Shown here: positions 1 through 7,648 of the stretch, in pieces | How the letters are laid out: every line of letters begins with the position of its first letter | Position numbering within the stretch: position 1 is the stretch's first letter | Source of the DNA: Pseudanabaena sp. BC1403 | GTDB taxonomy: Bacteria > Cyanobacteriota > Cyanobacteriia > Pseudanabaenales > Pseudanabaenaceae | Direction: 5' to 3' | Length of the DNA stretch: 64,000 nt | Assembly: GCF_002914585.1 (NCBI RefSeq) | Contig: NZ_PDDM01000017.1 | Coordinates: 1 to 64,000 of the forward strand | Made by a program: the position numbers and the translations under genes | Notes under the pieces: model-generated | What the model was told of the DNA's origin: nothing | What the model saw: only the letters and a program-made list of their open reading frames with translations | Databases searched by the model: none

Positions 1-1
1 C

Positions 2-58
2 ATTTTTGATGAATATCTTCCTAAATGGAATTATAGAGCCATTCCTCAAAATAACTGA
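2..58 (+). pseudogene. 3' end of a gene entering from the left edge, possibly transposase
   Basis: An open frame enters from the window edge and ends with IFDEYLPKWNYRAIPQNN and a TGA stop. The short tail, with a tryptophan-asparagine-tyrosine near the end, vaguely recalls the C-termini of ISAzo13-type transposases, but eighteen residues cannot support a family call. It may be the intact end of a gene that lies outside the window. No terminator hairpin follows it. Confidence 0.3.
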
Positions 59-205
59 AATGCATAAGTTATTTATTTTTCATTCCTTAGTGGAAATTTC
101 TTGATCTCCCTTGATGATGACAAAAGGCGATCACTTATTTCTTACTTTTGAACTGATCGGCTAAACTAAAACATGACATCAATCTGAGAGCATAGATTCA
201 AAACT

Positions 206-544
206 ATGAATACAAAACTAGTAGAATCCTTAGCCCAAGTAATTGAATCTCTTGCACCAGATGAATATGCCCTATTGCAAGAAAAACTAAAATTTCGCAC
301 AATCCAGAAAACCATCGGCGTATGTGGAGGTCATGCAAGAATCCGCAATACCCGCATCCCCGTTTGGACGATCATCTCACTCCAACAACAAGGAGCCAAT
401 ACATCAGAGCTTTTACGCAACTTCCCCGCCTTAACCACAGACGACTTGAGCAACGTCCGATTCTATTACACTACACATCAAGAAGAAATCGATCTCGCGA
501 TCGCCTCTCATCAATACGAGCAAGAGGAAGCGATCATTAGCTAG
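206..544 (+). CDS. DUF433 family antitoxin-like protein
   Basis: This 112-residue protein has the DUF433 layout. An N-terminal helical part (residues 1-30) is followed by a winged-helix core containing GVCGGHARIRNTRIPVW and the LLRNFPALTTDDL segment, which is diagnostic of DUF433. DUF433 proteins (VapB45-like) are usually the antitoxin partner of a DUF5615 PIN-like toxin encoded immediately downstream. Here the expected toxin is only a fragment (537-596), so the antitoxin appears solitary. The start has no obvious Shine-Dalgarno sequence but fits the family's normal length. The antitoxin role is inferred from family and context. Confidence 0.8.
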   Translation: MNTKLVESLAQVIESLAPDEYALLQEKLKFRTIQKTIGVCGGHARIRNTRIPVWTIISLQQQGANTSELLRNFPALTTDDLSNVRFYYTTHQEEIDLAIASHQYEQEEAIIS

Positions 545-596
545 ATTCTATTCCAACGAAAACTTTGCGATCGCCTTTTGTAGAGATTATTTATGA
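537..596 (+). pseudogene. Remnant of a DUF5615 PIN-like toxin gene
   Basis: In the +1 frame relative to the DUF433 gene, overlapping its stop, the codons read LARFYSNENFAIAFCRDYL and then TGA. ARFY(S/A)(N/D)ENF is the typical N-terminus of DUF5615 toxins, which normally begin by overlapping the antitoxin stop. The expected ATG is TTA here and the frame closes after about 19 codons. No further toxin-like frame is evident before the next gene, so the toxin looks lost. Confidence 0.5.
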
Positions 597-815
597 GATC
601 GCTATCTTTACTGAGTTTTGCTAAACTATGACTGACTTAAGTGCGAGAACTAAAAAAATGACTACTCTAGATATAGCGATCGCAAAATCAAAAAATTACC
701 CACTGATCAACGCAACGAAGTATTTGCGATCGCATGAGTTTTAGCAAATCATCCTACATCTTATGAAGTGAATAATAGAATCGCTGCTTTGCCTAGACTC
801 TATATCTTTGACATT

Positions 816-1250
816 CTAGGAGACTACTCCTTTTTGATAGAGTTCAGTCAATTCACGCAAAAAATTCAAACTCTGCTTGCCAGTCATCGAGATTGGTGAA
901 AATGTCTCCGAACTTGAGTATTTCAAGATAATATCGCGCACTTCGGCGTGATTACCAAGTTGGACAACCTTCATAGACCATAGAGCAAAATCACGATGCT
1001 CAATTTCCGAGAAATCTATCAGTTCAGCATTAACATGACGCTTATCTAGCAGAATGCGATTATAGGTTTGGCTAATCACACGCCGACTGCCCTCTAGTAC
1101 CTGCAAAAACATCGAATCGCCAAAACTCAACATTCCCGTAATTCCTACTTTTTTGTTGTTGCGTTCGGACTTCTCCAAAATTTCAACCAAGTCGGGATAT
1201 TCTAGTCCTGCGATCGCCTGACTAACATAGATTAAACGATAGAGAGCCAT
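816..1250 (-). CDS. pixD: BLUF-domain blue-light receptor, PixD-like
   Basis: Counted from the methionine of MALYRLIYVS, the protein is 144 residues and keeps the PixD/Slr1694 positions: Tyr8, Asn31-Asn32, Gln50 in FLQVLEG, and Trp91 and Met93 in ALWSMKV. These form the flavin-binding and photoswitching network of BLUF proteins. A short C-terminal helical cap follows the BLUF fold, as in PixD. An upstream ATG at 1268 would add MAMNKS, but alignment to PixD favours 1250. PixD normally acts with the response-regulator-like PixE in phototaxis; no pixE lies in this window. Confidence 0.9.
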   Translation of the reverse strand: MALYRLIYVSQAIAGLEYPDLVEILEKSERNNKKVGITGMLSFGDSMFLQVLEGSRRVISQTYNRILLDKRHVNAELIDFSEIEHRDFALWSMKVVQLGNHAEVRDIILKYSSSETFSPISMTGKQSLNFLRELTELYQKGVVS

Positions 1251-1324
1251 AGATTTATTCATTGCCAAGTAATGTATATAAGACTACCAAAAATCGCCAA
1301 TGATTTGCAGCACACAATTGACAC

Positions 1325-1363
1325 AAAAGAGAGTAGCAGCGTTTTGCGCTGCTACTCTCTTTT
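1325..1363 (-). terminator. Hairpin between amylase and BLUF genes
   Basis: A 13-bp perfect stem, GAGAGTAGCAGCG and its complement, flanked by A4 and T4. It lies downstream of the amylase and past a 103-bp repeat. Confidence 0.5.
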
Positions 1364-1377
1364 GGCTCTAGCTACTA

Positions 1378-1480
1378 ATACCAATTCACAAAAGTGTGAC
1401 AACACTTCTGTGAATTAAAAACCAAACCCTGTAAGGGTTTTAAAAACACAAAATGGCTGCGCCACTTTGTGTTTTGGTAT
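1378..1480 (+). repeat. 103-bp palindromic interspersed element, copy 1
   Basis: Begins ATACCAATTCACAAAAGTGT and ends CACTTTGTGTTTTGGTAT. It contains three short hairpins in series: AATTCAC..GTGAATT, AACCCTGTAAGGGTT, and AACACAAAATGG..CCACTTTGTGTT. It sits just beyond the amylase stop. Other copies are at 4942, 18196, 20019, 34674, 36502 and 36782. Confidence 0.9.
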
Positions 1481-1485
1481 AAGCT

Positions 1486-2970
1486 CTACTTTTTGATCCA
1501 TACAGAAACTGAGCCACCATTGCAACAAAACTCTGCCCAGCCTTCGTCGTTGGTGGTCACAGTCTCAGCAACATGCTCCGTGATATCAGTATAGGTACTA
1601 TTAGGATGACCGACATTCATCCATTTCCGTCCGTCTTCGCCGTTACTAAGTACTACCGCCATACCACCAGAATGCTCTTCATCTCCCAATCTTGTCCAAC
1701 CAATCGTATTAGGATGGTCGAAATAGTCTAACTGATCGCCATAGCAATAGGTTTGCCGCGCAAAAAGGAACTTATCAAGTAACCATTGGTGGCTCTCCAT
1801 CCAAATTTCGTACTCTTTACCATCTTTACCCCAATCCTTGTAATGTGCGCCGTAGTAATCACCATAAAAAATACAAGGATATCCTTCTTGCCTTAGCAAA
1901 ATCAAAGCGTAGGCAAGGGGTTTAAACCAAGCCTCGACAATTGATTCTAGAGACTGCAATGGCTGAGAATCATGGTTTTCTACCAAGGTAACCGCGAGGG
2001 TTGGCTGATCTTTGACTAAGGTATTTTCAAAAATTTGGCTGAGGTCATAATCTTGCCCTGCTTGACTGGCGAGATGGAAATTTAAGTGCAAAGGTGCATC
2101 AAATAGATCGACCTTACCCTCAGTAATTGCGATGAAATTATTTAAAGCTTCTACTTCGTAAGACCAATATTCCCCCACTGCAAATAGATCCCGTTTGGCG
2201 TGATGGCGCACATGCTCTAACCATTCTGGAAAGAATCCTGCTGACACATGCTTAACCGCATCAAATCGGAAGCCATCGACATGGGTTGTGTCATAAATCC
2301 ATTCTCCCCAATATTTGAGTTCCCCTTGAACCTCTGAGTTTTGCATGTCAAGGTCACAACCCATTAAATAATCAAAGTTCCCTTTTTCGAGATCAACGTC
2401 ATGATCAAAGGATTTACCCTTAAGCAAATAGATAGCGTCTTCACCTTCGTTATAAACGTTGTAATCGATCGCATCAAAATGCCACCAATGCCATTCCATC
2501 GTCGAATACTTGCCCTTGCGACCCTCAAAAGTAAAGTGAGTCCAAGCTTTGATGTGTTGATATTCGCCGACCGCCTCATTCCGATTTTCCATACTAAATG
2601 GAGTCGCTTCCATTTCTTCTTCGCGATCGGCACCTAGTTTGTGATTAAACACTACATCAGCATAAACATTAATTCCCACTTTCTGCGCGGCTTTAATGGC
2701 ACGAATATATTCGTCTTTAGTCCCATATTTGGTTCTGATAGAGCCTTTTTGGTCAAACTCGCCAAGATCAAATAAGTCATAAATGCCATAGCCCACATCC
2801 ATGCCACCACCCGTACCTTTGTAAGCAGGTGGTAACCACAGAGACGTAATGCCAATTTTGGCTAATTCCTCGGCTTGCTCGGCTACTTGATTCCACAGAC
2901 TGCCATCATCTGGTAAGTACCAGTGAAAGTACTGCATCATCACGCCATTCTGGTCAGACATAGTTGACAT
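1486..2970 (-). CDS. Cytoplasmic alpha-amylase, GH13
   Basis: A 494-residue glycoside hydrolase of family 13 that would cut internal alpha-1,4 bonds of glycogen or maltodextrin. The conserved regions are present: DVVFNH (105-110), GFRFDAVKHV with nucleophile Asp237, AVGEYW with acid/base Glu267, and VENHDSQ with Asp334. The start QNGVMMQYFHWYLPDDG resembles the liquefying-amylase group (subfamily 5). There is no signal peptide, so it should act on internal storage glucan. The start at MSTMSDQ could also be the second Met (residue 4). Transcribed alone; a 103-bp repeat and a hairpin follow. Confidence 0.92.
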   Translation of the reverse strand: MSTMSDQNGVMMQYFHWYLPDDGSLWNQVAEQAEELAKIGITSLWLPPAYKGTGGGMDVGYGIYDLFDLGEFDQKGSIRTKYGTKDEYIRAIKAAQKVGINVYADVVFNHKLGADREEEMEATPFSMENRNEAVGEYQHIKAWTHFTFEGRKGKYSTMEWHWWHFDAIDYNVYNEGEDAIYLLKGKSFDHDVDLEKGNFDYLMGCDLDMQNSEVQGELKYWGEWIYDTTHVDGFRFDAVKHVSAGFFPEWLEHVRHHAKRDLFAVGEYWSYEVEALNNFIAITEGKVDLFDAPLHLNFHLASQAGQDYDLSQIFENTLVKDQPTLAVTLVENHDSQPLQSLESIVEAWFKPLAYALILLRQEGYPCIFYGDYYGAHYKDWGKDGKEYEIWMESHQWLLDKFLFARQTYCYGDQLDYFDHPNTIGWTRLGDEEHSGGMAVVLSNGEDGRKWMNVGHPNSTYTDITEHVAETVTTNDEGWAEFCCNGGSVSVWIKK

Positions 2971-3202
2971 TCTCTATATAAAGGTTAAAAAACAAATCTA
3001 GGAATAAAGAAATTATTGCTTAATTACGAGACTGATTGAGCAATAAATATTTTGAAAAAGCTGGTGATATCCATATATGTTGACGAAACAACCTATATTA
3101 AGTTTTGTGTTGTATTTAATCAAGTTACTCATTTCACTCAATAAATCACTCATAAGGCTGCAAAAGTAAATTTGTGAAAGAAAAAAATAACGGACATTAA
3201 TT

Positions 3203-3460
3203 ATGAGTTTACAAGAAAGAGCTAAAGCCGCAGCCAAAAATATTGAAGGCAAAATTGAAGAAGCTGTAGGCAATATCACTAATGACTCTTCCAAGCAAGC
3301 TGAAGGGCAGGCAAAGCAGGTTGAAGCTGAAGTTCGCAATGCATCTGAAGATGTCAAAGATAGAGCTAAAGATGTTGCTGAAACCGTCAAAGAAAAAGCT
3401 AAGAATGTAGCTGAATCTGTAAAGAATAAGGCGAAAGATGTCAAAAATGCTATTGATTAA
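3203..3460 (+). CDS. CsbD-family stress protein
   Basis: An 85-residue, Lys/Ala/Glu-rich helical protein. Residues 5-50 carry the CsbD pattern (AAKNIEGKIEEAVGNIT followed by KQAEGQAKQVEAEVR). The C-terminal third consists of 11-residue LEA-like repeats (VKDRAKDVAETVKEKAKNVA), predicted amphipathic or disordered. CsbD proteins are general-stress proteins of unknown biochemistry. It opens a four-gene same-strand cluster (3203-4936) whose next member carries two more CsbD domains. Confidence 0.85.
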   Translation: MSLQERAKAAAKNIEGKIEEAVGNITNDSSKQAEGQAKQVEAEVRNASEDVKDRAKDVAETVKEKAKNVAESVKNKAKDVKNAID

Positions 3461-3629
3461 TTCTGATTAACTAAAAAATTACGATTTAAGATTTTTGGTG
3501 TTTTAACCATCAAAAATTTATCTTTATTCTAGTATCTAGCAATATAAGGTATTCCTTACGGACTGCTTTTTCAACTAGATAAATTAAGCCCAAAACCATA
3601 CATTTTTAGAGAGTAATAGGAGAACTAAA

Positions 3630-4115
3630 ATGATTTTGCGAATTTATCGATCACTATTAAATATTGGATTAATTTCAATTCTTTCATTTACCTTCGTCTT
3701 TGGGATTGCTATTCAGAATAGTTCGGCAGAACAATCATTCACTCAACTAGTTAATCCCCCTCATACAGCGATCGCCACAATGGGGAAAATTAAAGCAACC
3801 GCCAAAGATATTGAAGGTAAAACTCAAGAAGCGATCGGCAATGTTACAGGTAATGCCAAAAATCAAATCATTGGAAAGGCAAAGCAAGCTGAAGCCGATG
3901 CTCGGAAAGCGACTGAAAATATTAAAGATGGTGTGAAATTGCCAGAACGAGTAAATGCGAGTGTCGAAAATCTAGAAGGGAAAACACAAGAAGCGTTCGG
4001 TAATTTGACAGGCGATCGCCGAGATCAAGTCACTGGCAAGGCAAAACAAATTGAATCGAAGACTCGCAATTTAATGGAAGATGCCAAAGATAAACTTAAA
4101 GGCATGTTGGAATAA
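3630..4115 (+). CDS. Exported protein with two CsbD domains
   Basis: A 161-residue protein with an N-terminal hydrophobic signal (residues 10-33, ending near SSAEQ) followed by two CsbD repeats: KATAKDIEGKTQEAIGNVTG (around 54-98) and ASVENLEGKTQEAFGNLTG (around 111-155). Both keep the IEGK-x-QEA-x-GN core. An export signal on a CsbD protein suggests a thylakoid-lumen, periplasmic or membrane-associated location, unlike the cytosolic paralogue upstream. Preceded by TAGGAGAAC, a good ribosome binding site. Function unknown beyond a likely stress role. Confidence 0.8.
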   Translation: MILRIYRSLLNIGLISILSFTFVFGIAIQNSSAEQSFTQLVNPPHTAIATMGKIKATAKDIEGKTQEAIGNVTGNAKNQIIGKAKQAEADARKATENIKDGVKLPERVNASVENLEGKTQEAFGNLTGDRRDQVTGKAKQIESKTRNLMEDAKDKLKGMLE

Positions 4116-4155
4116 GTTGAAAACTTCAATGACTAATAAATAAGGATGGAATTGT

Positions 4156-4401
4156 ATGAATTTTCTTTGGTTTATTTTGATCGGTTTAGCTGCTGGCTGG
4201 CTAGCAGGACAACTAATGAGAGGTGGTGGATTTGGATTAGTGGGAGATATCGTTGTCGGTGTCATTGGTGCATTGCTAGGTGGTTTCTTATTTAGCACCT
4301 TTGGTGTATCTACTGGTGGCGGACTGCTGGGTAGTTTGATTGTTGCCACGATTGGCGCTGTTGTCCTCCTATTTGGGCTACGCCTGATTAAATCAGCGTA
4401 A
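4156..4401 (+). CDS. GlsB/YeaQ/YmgE-family small membrane protein
   Basis: An 81-residue hydrophobic protein with three predicted membrane segments and glycine motifs: FLWFILIGLAAGWLAGQLMRG, GDIVVGVIGALLGGF and GGGLLGSLIVATIGAVVLLF. This matches the transglycosylase-associated/GlsB/YeaQ family, a general-stress membrane protein of unknown activity. It starts 40 bp after the double-CsbD gene, supporting a stress operon. Preceded by AAGGATGGA. Confidence 0.88.
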   Translation: MNFLWFILIGLAAGWLAGQLMRGGGFGLVGDIVVGVIGALLGGFLFSTFGVSTGGGLLGSLIVATIGAVVLLFGLRLIKSA

Positions 4402-4465
4402 TTCTTACTTGCGATACGTCGCAATACTTGGCTTAAACAATTACTAAGAGTTTGAATTAAAAATC

Positions 4466-4936
4466 ATGTCTGACGAAAGAGATAAAGAAATCACAAGTAG
4501 AAAAGTTACATCTAACTCTAATACTCCTTTGAGCAGATACAATACTTCTGAAGAACGCACTACTAAAGTCAAAGATGATGGTAGTTCTAACGCTGTGATT
4601 ATTGTCGTCTTGCTTTTCTTGGCTGTAGGCGCAGGAGCAGTTGCATATTATCTAAACAATCGTCCAGTAGCACCGATCTTAGTCCCGAGCGCAGTGGATA
4701 CTGTGAGAGAAAACAAATCAACAATAATCGAACGGAATAACACAACTATTAAAGAAGTAAGTCCTGCAACTTCGCAGCCAACTCCCAAAGTTGAGATCAC
4801 TGTGCAGCCTCAGCCTGTAGCACCAGCACCAGCACCAGCAGTGACTGTAACAGCCCAACCGACCGCAACACCAGCAGCAACACCAAAAGCTGCAACTCCC
4901 TCTGCAACACCAACTACAGGTTCTCCTAATAATTAG
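4466..4936 (+). CDS. Single-span membrane protein with Pro/Thr/Ala-rich tail
   Basis: Not recognised. The 156 residues comprise a polar N-terminus (1-45), one transmembrane helix (around 46-63, AVIIVVLLFLAVGAGAVAYY) and a low-complexity C-terminal half rich in Pro, Ala, Thr and Gln (PAPAPAVTVTAQPTATPAATP). The topology suggests a membrane anchor with an extracytoplasmic flexible tail. It is the last member of the CsbD/GlsB cluster; a rho-independent terminator follows after a 103-bp repeat. Confidence 0.7.
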   Translation: MSDERDKEITSRKVTSNSNTPLSRYNTSEERTTKVKDDGSSNAVIIVVLLFLAVGAGAVAYYLNNRPVAPILVPSAVDTVRENKSTIIERNNTTIKEVSPATSQPTPKVEITVQPQPVAPAPAPAVTVTAQPTATPAATPKAATPSATPTTGSPNN

Positions 4937-4941
4937 TCGTA

Positions 4942-5044
4942 ATACCAAAATACAAAATGGCGTAGCCATTTTATGTTTTTAAAACCCTTACTGGGTTTGG
5001 TTTTTAATTCACGAAAGTGTTGCCACACTTTTGTGAATTGGTAT
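4942..5044 (-). repeat. 103-bp palindromic element, copy 2 (reverse)
   Basis: Same element as at 1378 in the opposite orientation. It starts ATACCAAAATACAAAATGG and ends TTTTGTGAATTGGTAT, exactly 103 bp, flanked by TA on the left. Confidence 0.9.
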
Positions 5045-5067
5045 AATTAGTCAATCCCAATAAAAAT

Positions 5068-5096
5068 GAGGTGGTGCAAAATACTACCTCTTTTTT
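5068..5096. terminator. Terminator between convergent genes
   Basis: GAGGTGGT, loop, ACTACCTC followed by T6, and preceded by A5. It can serve the stress cluster on the plus strand and cobI on the minus strand. Confidence 0.75.
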
Positions 5097-5820
5097 ATTG
5101 AGGATTAGTTTGACTGGGAATCATCACGATCGCCCAATAGGGAACTTCATCGGCAACAACTGAGGCGATCGCCTTAATCGTTTGATTGGGCATCGTGGCG
5201 CGTTCAATATATAGGGCGCGAGAAAATAATCCTAATTCTTCTAAAACTGACTTAACTTTAGCGAAATGTCTACCTAATTTGATGATGATCGCTGCATCGG
5301 CAACCGCTAGGCGATCGCGTAAAACACTAGCTTCTAAAGTTGCAGGCATGATACTTAGCACATCATTGCGATATGTAAGGGGAGCGCCCAGCATTGCCGC
5401 ACTGGCAAAAGTCGAAGATATGCCTGGAATGACTTCTGTATGAAACCTGCCAGATAGACGATTGAAAATATACATAAACGAGCCGTAAAGCATCGGATCA
5501 CCTTCGCATAATACCGCCACATCCCGACCTCCTTCTAAATGTTCGGCGATCTTTTCGGCAGCAATATCGTAATAGGGTTGTGAGGAGCGCTCGACACTAA
5601 AAGGAAGTGGCATCGGCACTTCAATTTGCTCAGGACGAATAAAATCAGCAACGATCGCCCTTGCCAAAACCTTGCCACTTTCCATAGTTGGATAGGCGAT
5701 CACGGGAACTGAAGTCAATATGCGATGCGCTTTGATGGTCAATAGCTCTGGATCGCCAGGCCCAATTCCCAAGCCATACAGATTTCCTTTCTTTGCAATT
5801 ACTTCTTCAACTGGGTTCAT
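5095..5820 (-). CDS. cobI: Precorrin-2 C20-methyltransferase
   Basis: A 241-residue SAM-dependent methyltransferase of corrin synthesis that adds the C20 methyl to precorrin-2. The diagnostic N-terminal loop GLGIGPGDPELLTIKA (residues 16-31), EGDPMLYGSF (around 105-114) and VIPGISS motifs of the CobI/CbiL tetrapyrrole methylase fold are present. It lies about 100 bp downstream of cobH on the same strand, so the two adjacent cobamide genes probably share a transcript. Length is normal for the family. Confidence 0.94.
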   Translation of the reverse strand: MNPVEEVIAKKGNLYGLGIGPGDPELLTIKAHRILTSVPVIAYPTMESGKVLARAIVADFIRPEQIEVPMPLPFSVERSSQPYYDIAAEKIAEHLEGGRDVAVLCEGDPMLYGSFMYIFNRLSGRFHTEVIPGISSTFASAAMLGAPLTYRNDVLSIMPATLEASVLRDRLAVADAAIIIKLGRHFAKVKSVLEELGLFSRALYIERATMPNQTIKAIASVVADEVPYWAIVMIPSQTNPQ

Positions 5821-5921
5821 ACTAACAATCCTAAATCATGTGTGAGAGAATCTTTTCCTTGCATAGCTTGACTAGTAGCGGCAATTCATGAATTACCCTT
5901 ACTAACAAATTAAGTACATTG

Positions 5922-6575
5922 CTATAGCTCATTCTCCATCGCTAATGCATTCAAGGCTGCGGCAGCCATCGCACTACCCCCACGCCGACCATGAATAGTC
6001 AAAAAGGGAACGCCACGACTGTTTGCTGCCAAAGCCGCCTTTGATTCGATCGCACCGACAAAACCAACGGGGAATCCTAGTATAACGGCTGGTTTGGGCA
6101 AACCTTGATCTAGCATTTCTAATAATCGAAATAGTGCCGTTGGTGCATTACCGATCGCTACGATCGATCCCTCGATATGCGATCGCCATAGTTCCATTGC
6201 GGCGGCTGATCGAGTATTGCCAATTGTTTTAGCAATTTCTGGCACTTCAGGCTCATTTAAGGTGCAAATTACAGGATTATTGGCTGGTAGGCGCTTGCGG
6301 GTGACTCCATTAGCAACCATTTGCGCGTCACAGAGAATATTTGCGCCATTTTTCAGCGCTGCCCTACCAATTTTCACCACATCTTCGGAATAGCCAAGAT
6401 CTTTGATAATATCCGTCATCCCACAGGCATGAATTAAACGCACAGCAACTACTTCTAAGTCCTGTGGCAAGATTGATAAATCCGCCTCAGCGCGAATTGT
6501 GGCAAAGGACTTTTGATAAATTTCATTGCCATCACGGATATAGTCAAGCATGTAACTGGTTAAAGGGGATCTCAA
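5922..6575 (-). CDS. cobH: Precorrin-8X methylmutase
   Basis: A 217-residue CobH/CbiC enzyme that moves the C11 methyl to C12, giving hydrogenobyrinate or cobyrinate. The catalytic histidine is His49 in RLIHACGM. ILCDAQMVANG, GNAPTALF, ILGFPVGFVGAIESK and HGRRGGSAMAAAALNAL are also family-conserved. The N-terminus DYIRDGNEIYQKSFATIRAE fits cyanobacterial homologues, so the start seems right. Paired with cobI downstream. Confidence 0.94.
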   Translation of the reverse strand: MRSPLTSYMLDYIRDGNEIYQKSFATIRAEADLSILPQDLEVVAVRLIHACGMTDIIKDLGYSEDVVKIGRAALKNGANILCDAQMVANGVTRKRLPANNPVICTLNEPEVPEIAKTIGNTRSAAAMELWRSHIEGSIVAIGNAPTALFRLLEMLDQGLPKPAVILGFPVGFVGAIESKAALAANSRGVPFLTIHGRRGGSAMAAAALNALAMENEL

Positions 6576-6583
6576 GTATTACG

Positions 6584-6720
6584 CAAATAAACCAAGAACT
6601 CAAGTTCTTGGTTTATTTGATCAAGTCCACTGAAGTAGACTACAAAATACTTCTAAGCAACCCGTTTCAACGGGTTTTAGCTTTTAGCCCGCACTTGAGT
6701 GCAGGGCTTCTGCGTAAGGT
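6584..6720. repeat. Compound hairpin repeat upstream of cobH
   Basis: Three to four hairpins in series between cobH and the SIMPL gene: a perfect 17-bp stem around CAAATAAACCAAGAACT (6584-6619), an imperfect AGTCCACT-GAAG-TAGACT, ACCCGTTTCAACGGGT (near 6660), and AGCCCGCACTTGAGTGCAGGGCT (near 6688). The series looks like a REP-type compound element; a link to IS200/IS605 ends is a guess. Confidence 0.6.
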
Positions 6721-6723
6721 GAG

Positions 6724-7455
6724 TTAATAAGTAATTTGCAAAGTCACTAAAGCCTCGACTTTCTGCTCGCCAGCCAAAATTGGCATAGAAGCAGCTTTGT
6801 TTGCAAATGTGTCCATGCGTGGTTGTGGAACTGGATAAGCGATCGCTGAATCACTAATATTAATCGTCTTGATGGTTTTGGGCGTAAAACCTAAGGCACT
6901 TAAAACAGTATTAGATTGAGTTTGAGCATCTTTAATCGCATCTTGAAGAGCGAGTTGCTTAGCGGCATTTAACTCGGTATCGGTGGCGATAAAGCTGATT
7001 TGCTCAATTTGATTTGCACCTGAGTTAACAGCAGCATCAAGGACTGAGCCCGCTTGATCGATCGATACTACAAAACTCACACTAGTCTGTCCTGTGAAAC
7101 CTTCTTGGCGTTGGCGATTATTTTCATAGACATACTTGGGATTAAGCTGAATACTGGTGGTTTGCAATTTCTCAACGTTTAGTTGCTGCAAGCGCGAGAC
7201 AATGCTATTAGCTTGACGCGCAACTTCTTCTTGAACAGCGATCGCTGTTTTTCCTTCCACATTTACCCCAAGCTGAATTCTTGCTTTAGTGGTTTTGACA
7301 GAGCGTTCACCACGTCCTGTGACCGTGAGAACCCGCTCATTTTTGATTTCAGAATACTTTGCAGAAGATTCTTGTGCCTTTGCTGAAGGTGCGATCGCCG
7401 CGATCGATGGAACACAAAAAGCAAGACTGAGAACAAATGTAGTTAAGTGACGCAT
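6724..7455 (-). CDS. SIMPL-domain (DUF541) exported protein
   Basis: A 243-residue protein with a cleavable signal peptide (MRHLTTFVLSLAFCVPSIAA.., cleavage near AKAQ28) followed by a SIMPL domain. Motifs are LTVTGRGERSVKTTKARIQLGV, LQTTSIQLNPKYVYE and GFTGQTSVSF, ending in VEALVTLQITY. SIMPL proteins form periplasmic oligomers of poorly defined function (oxidative stress protection in BP26/YggE). Length and motif order are typical. Transcribed alone, convergent with nothing; the metallophosphoesterase gene lies upstream on the same strand. Confidence 0.88.
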   Translation of the reverse strand: MRHLTTFVLSLAFCVPSIAAIAPSAKAQESSAKYSEIKNERVLTVTGRGERSVKTTKARIQLGVNVEGKTAIAVQEEVARQANSIVSRLQQLNVEKLQTTSIQLNPKYVYENNRQRQEGFTGQTSVSFVVSIDQAGSVLDAAVNSGANQIEQISFIATDTELNAAKQLALQDAIKDAQTQSNTVLSALGFTPKTIKTINISDSAIAYPVPQPRMDTFANKAASMPILAGEQKVEALVTLQITY

Positions 7456-7587
7456 ATGATTAAATCCTTACGAACCTTTGCTTTTACGATATTGTTGTTT
7501 TTACTGTTTTGAAGATATCACCTGAATTAAATAGGATTCGACGAGGTTACATTTTCGGTAACGTCTAAAAGTTAGGTTCCCATTTTT

Positions 7588-7648
7588 AATAAAGAAGCAA
7601 TTTTTTGTGTCGCGGCAAAGCCGCGACACAAAAAATTGCTTCTTTATT
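7588..7648. terminator. 61-bp perfect hairpin, 29-bp stem
   Basis: AATAAAGAAGCAATTTTTTG.. pairs perfectly with its complement around an AAA loop. The right arm ends at the stop codon of the metallophosphoesterase gene. Confidence 0.85.

Noticed and set aside
322-540. 72-codon frame inside the DUF433 gene
   Set aside because: Out-of-frame shadow of the antitoxin; residues have no recognisable motif.
3013-3444. 143-codon minus-strand frame opposite the first CsbD gene
   Set aside because: Antisense of the CsbD coding sequence with Ser/Ala/Leu runs typical of reverse-strand shadows; the CsbD reading is convincing.
4718-4969. Cysteine- and tryptophan-rich minus-strand frame
   Set aside because: Antisense of the Pro/Thr/Ala-rich tail and the adjoining repeat; composition reflects the complement of the CA-rich repeat, not a real protein.
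5821-5921. Cobalamin riboswitch between cobI and cobH
   Set aside because: The 100-bp gap shows no B12-box-like conserved core; it is too short for the usual aptamer.
6464-6727. 87-codon plus-strand frame across the cobH start and the compound repeat
   Set aside because: It covers the antisense of cobH and hairpins; no ribosome binding site or motif.
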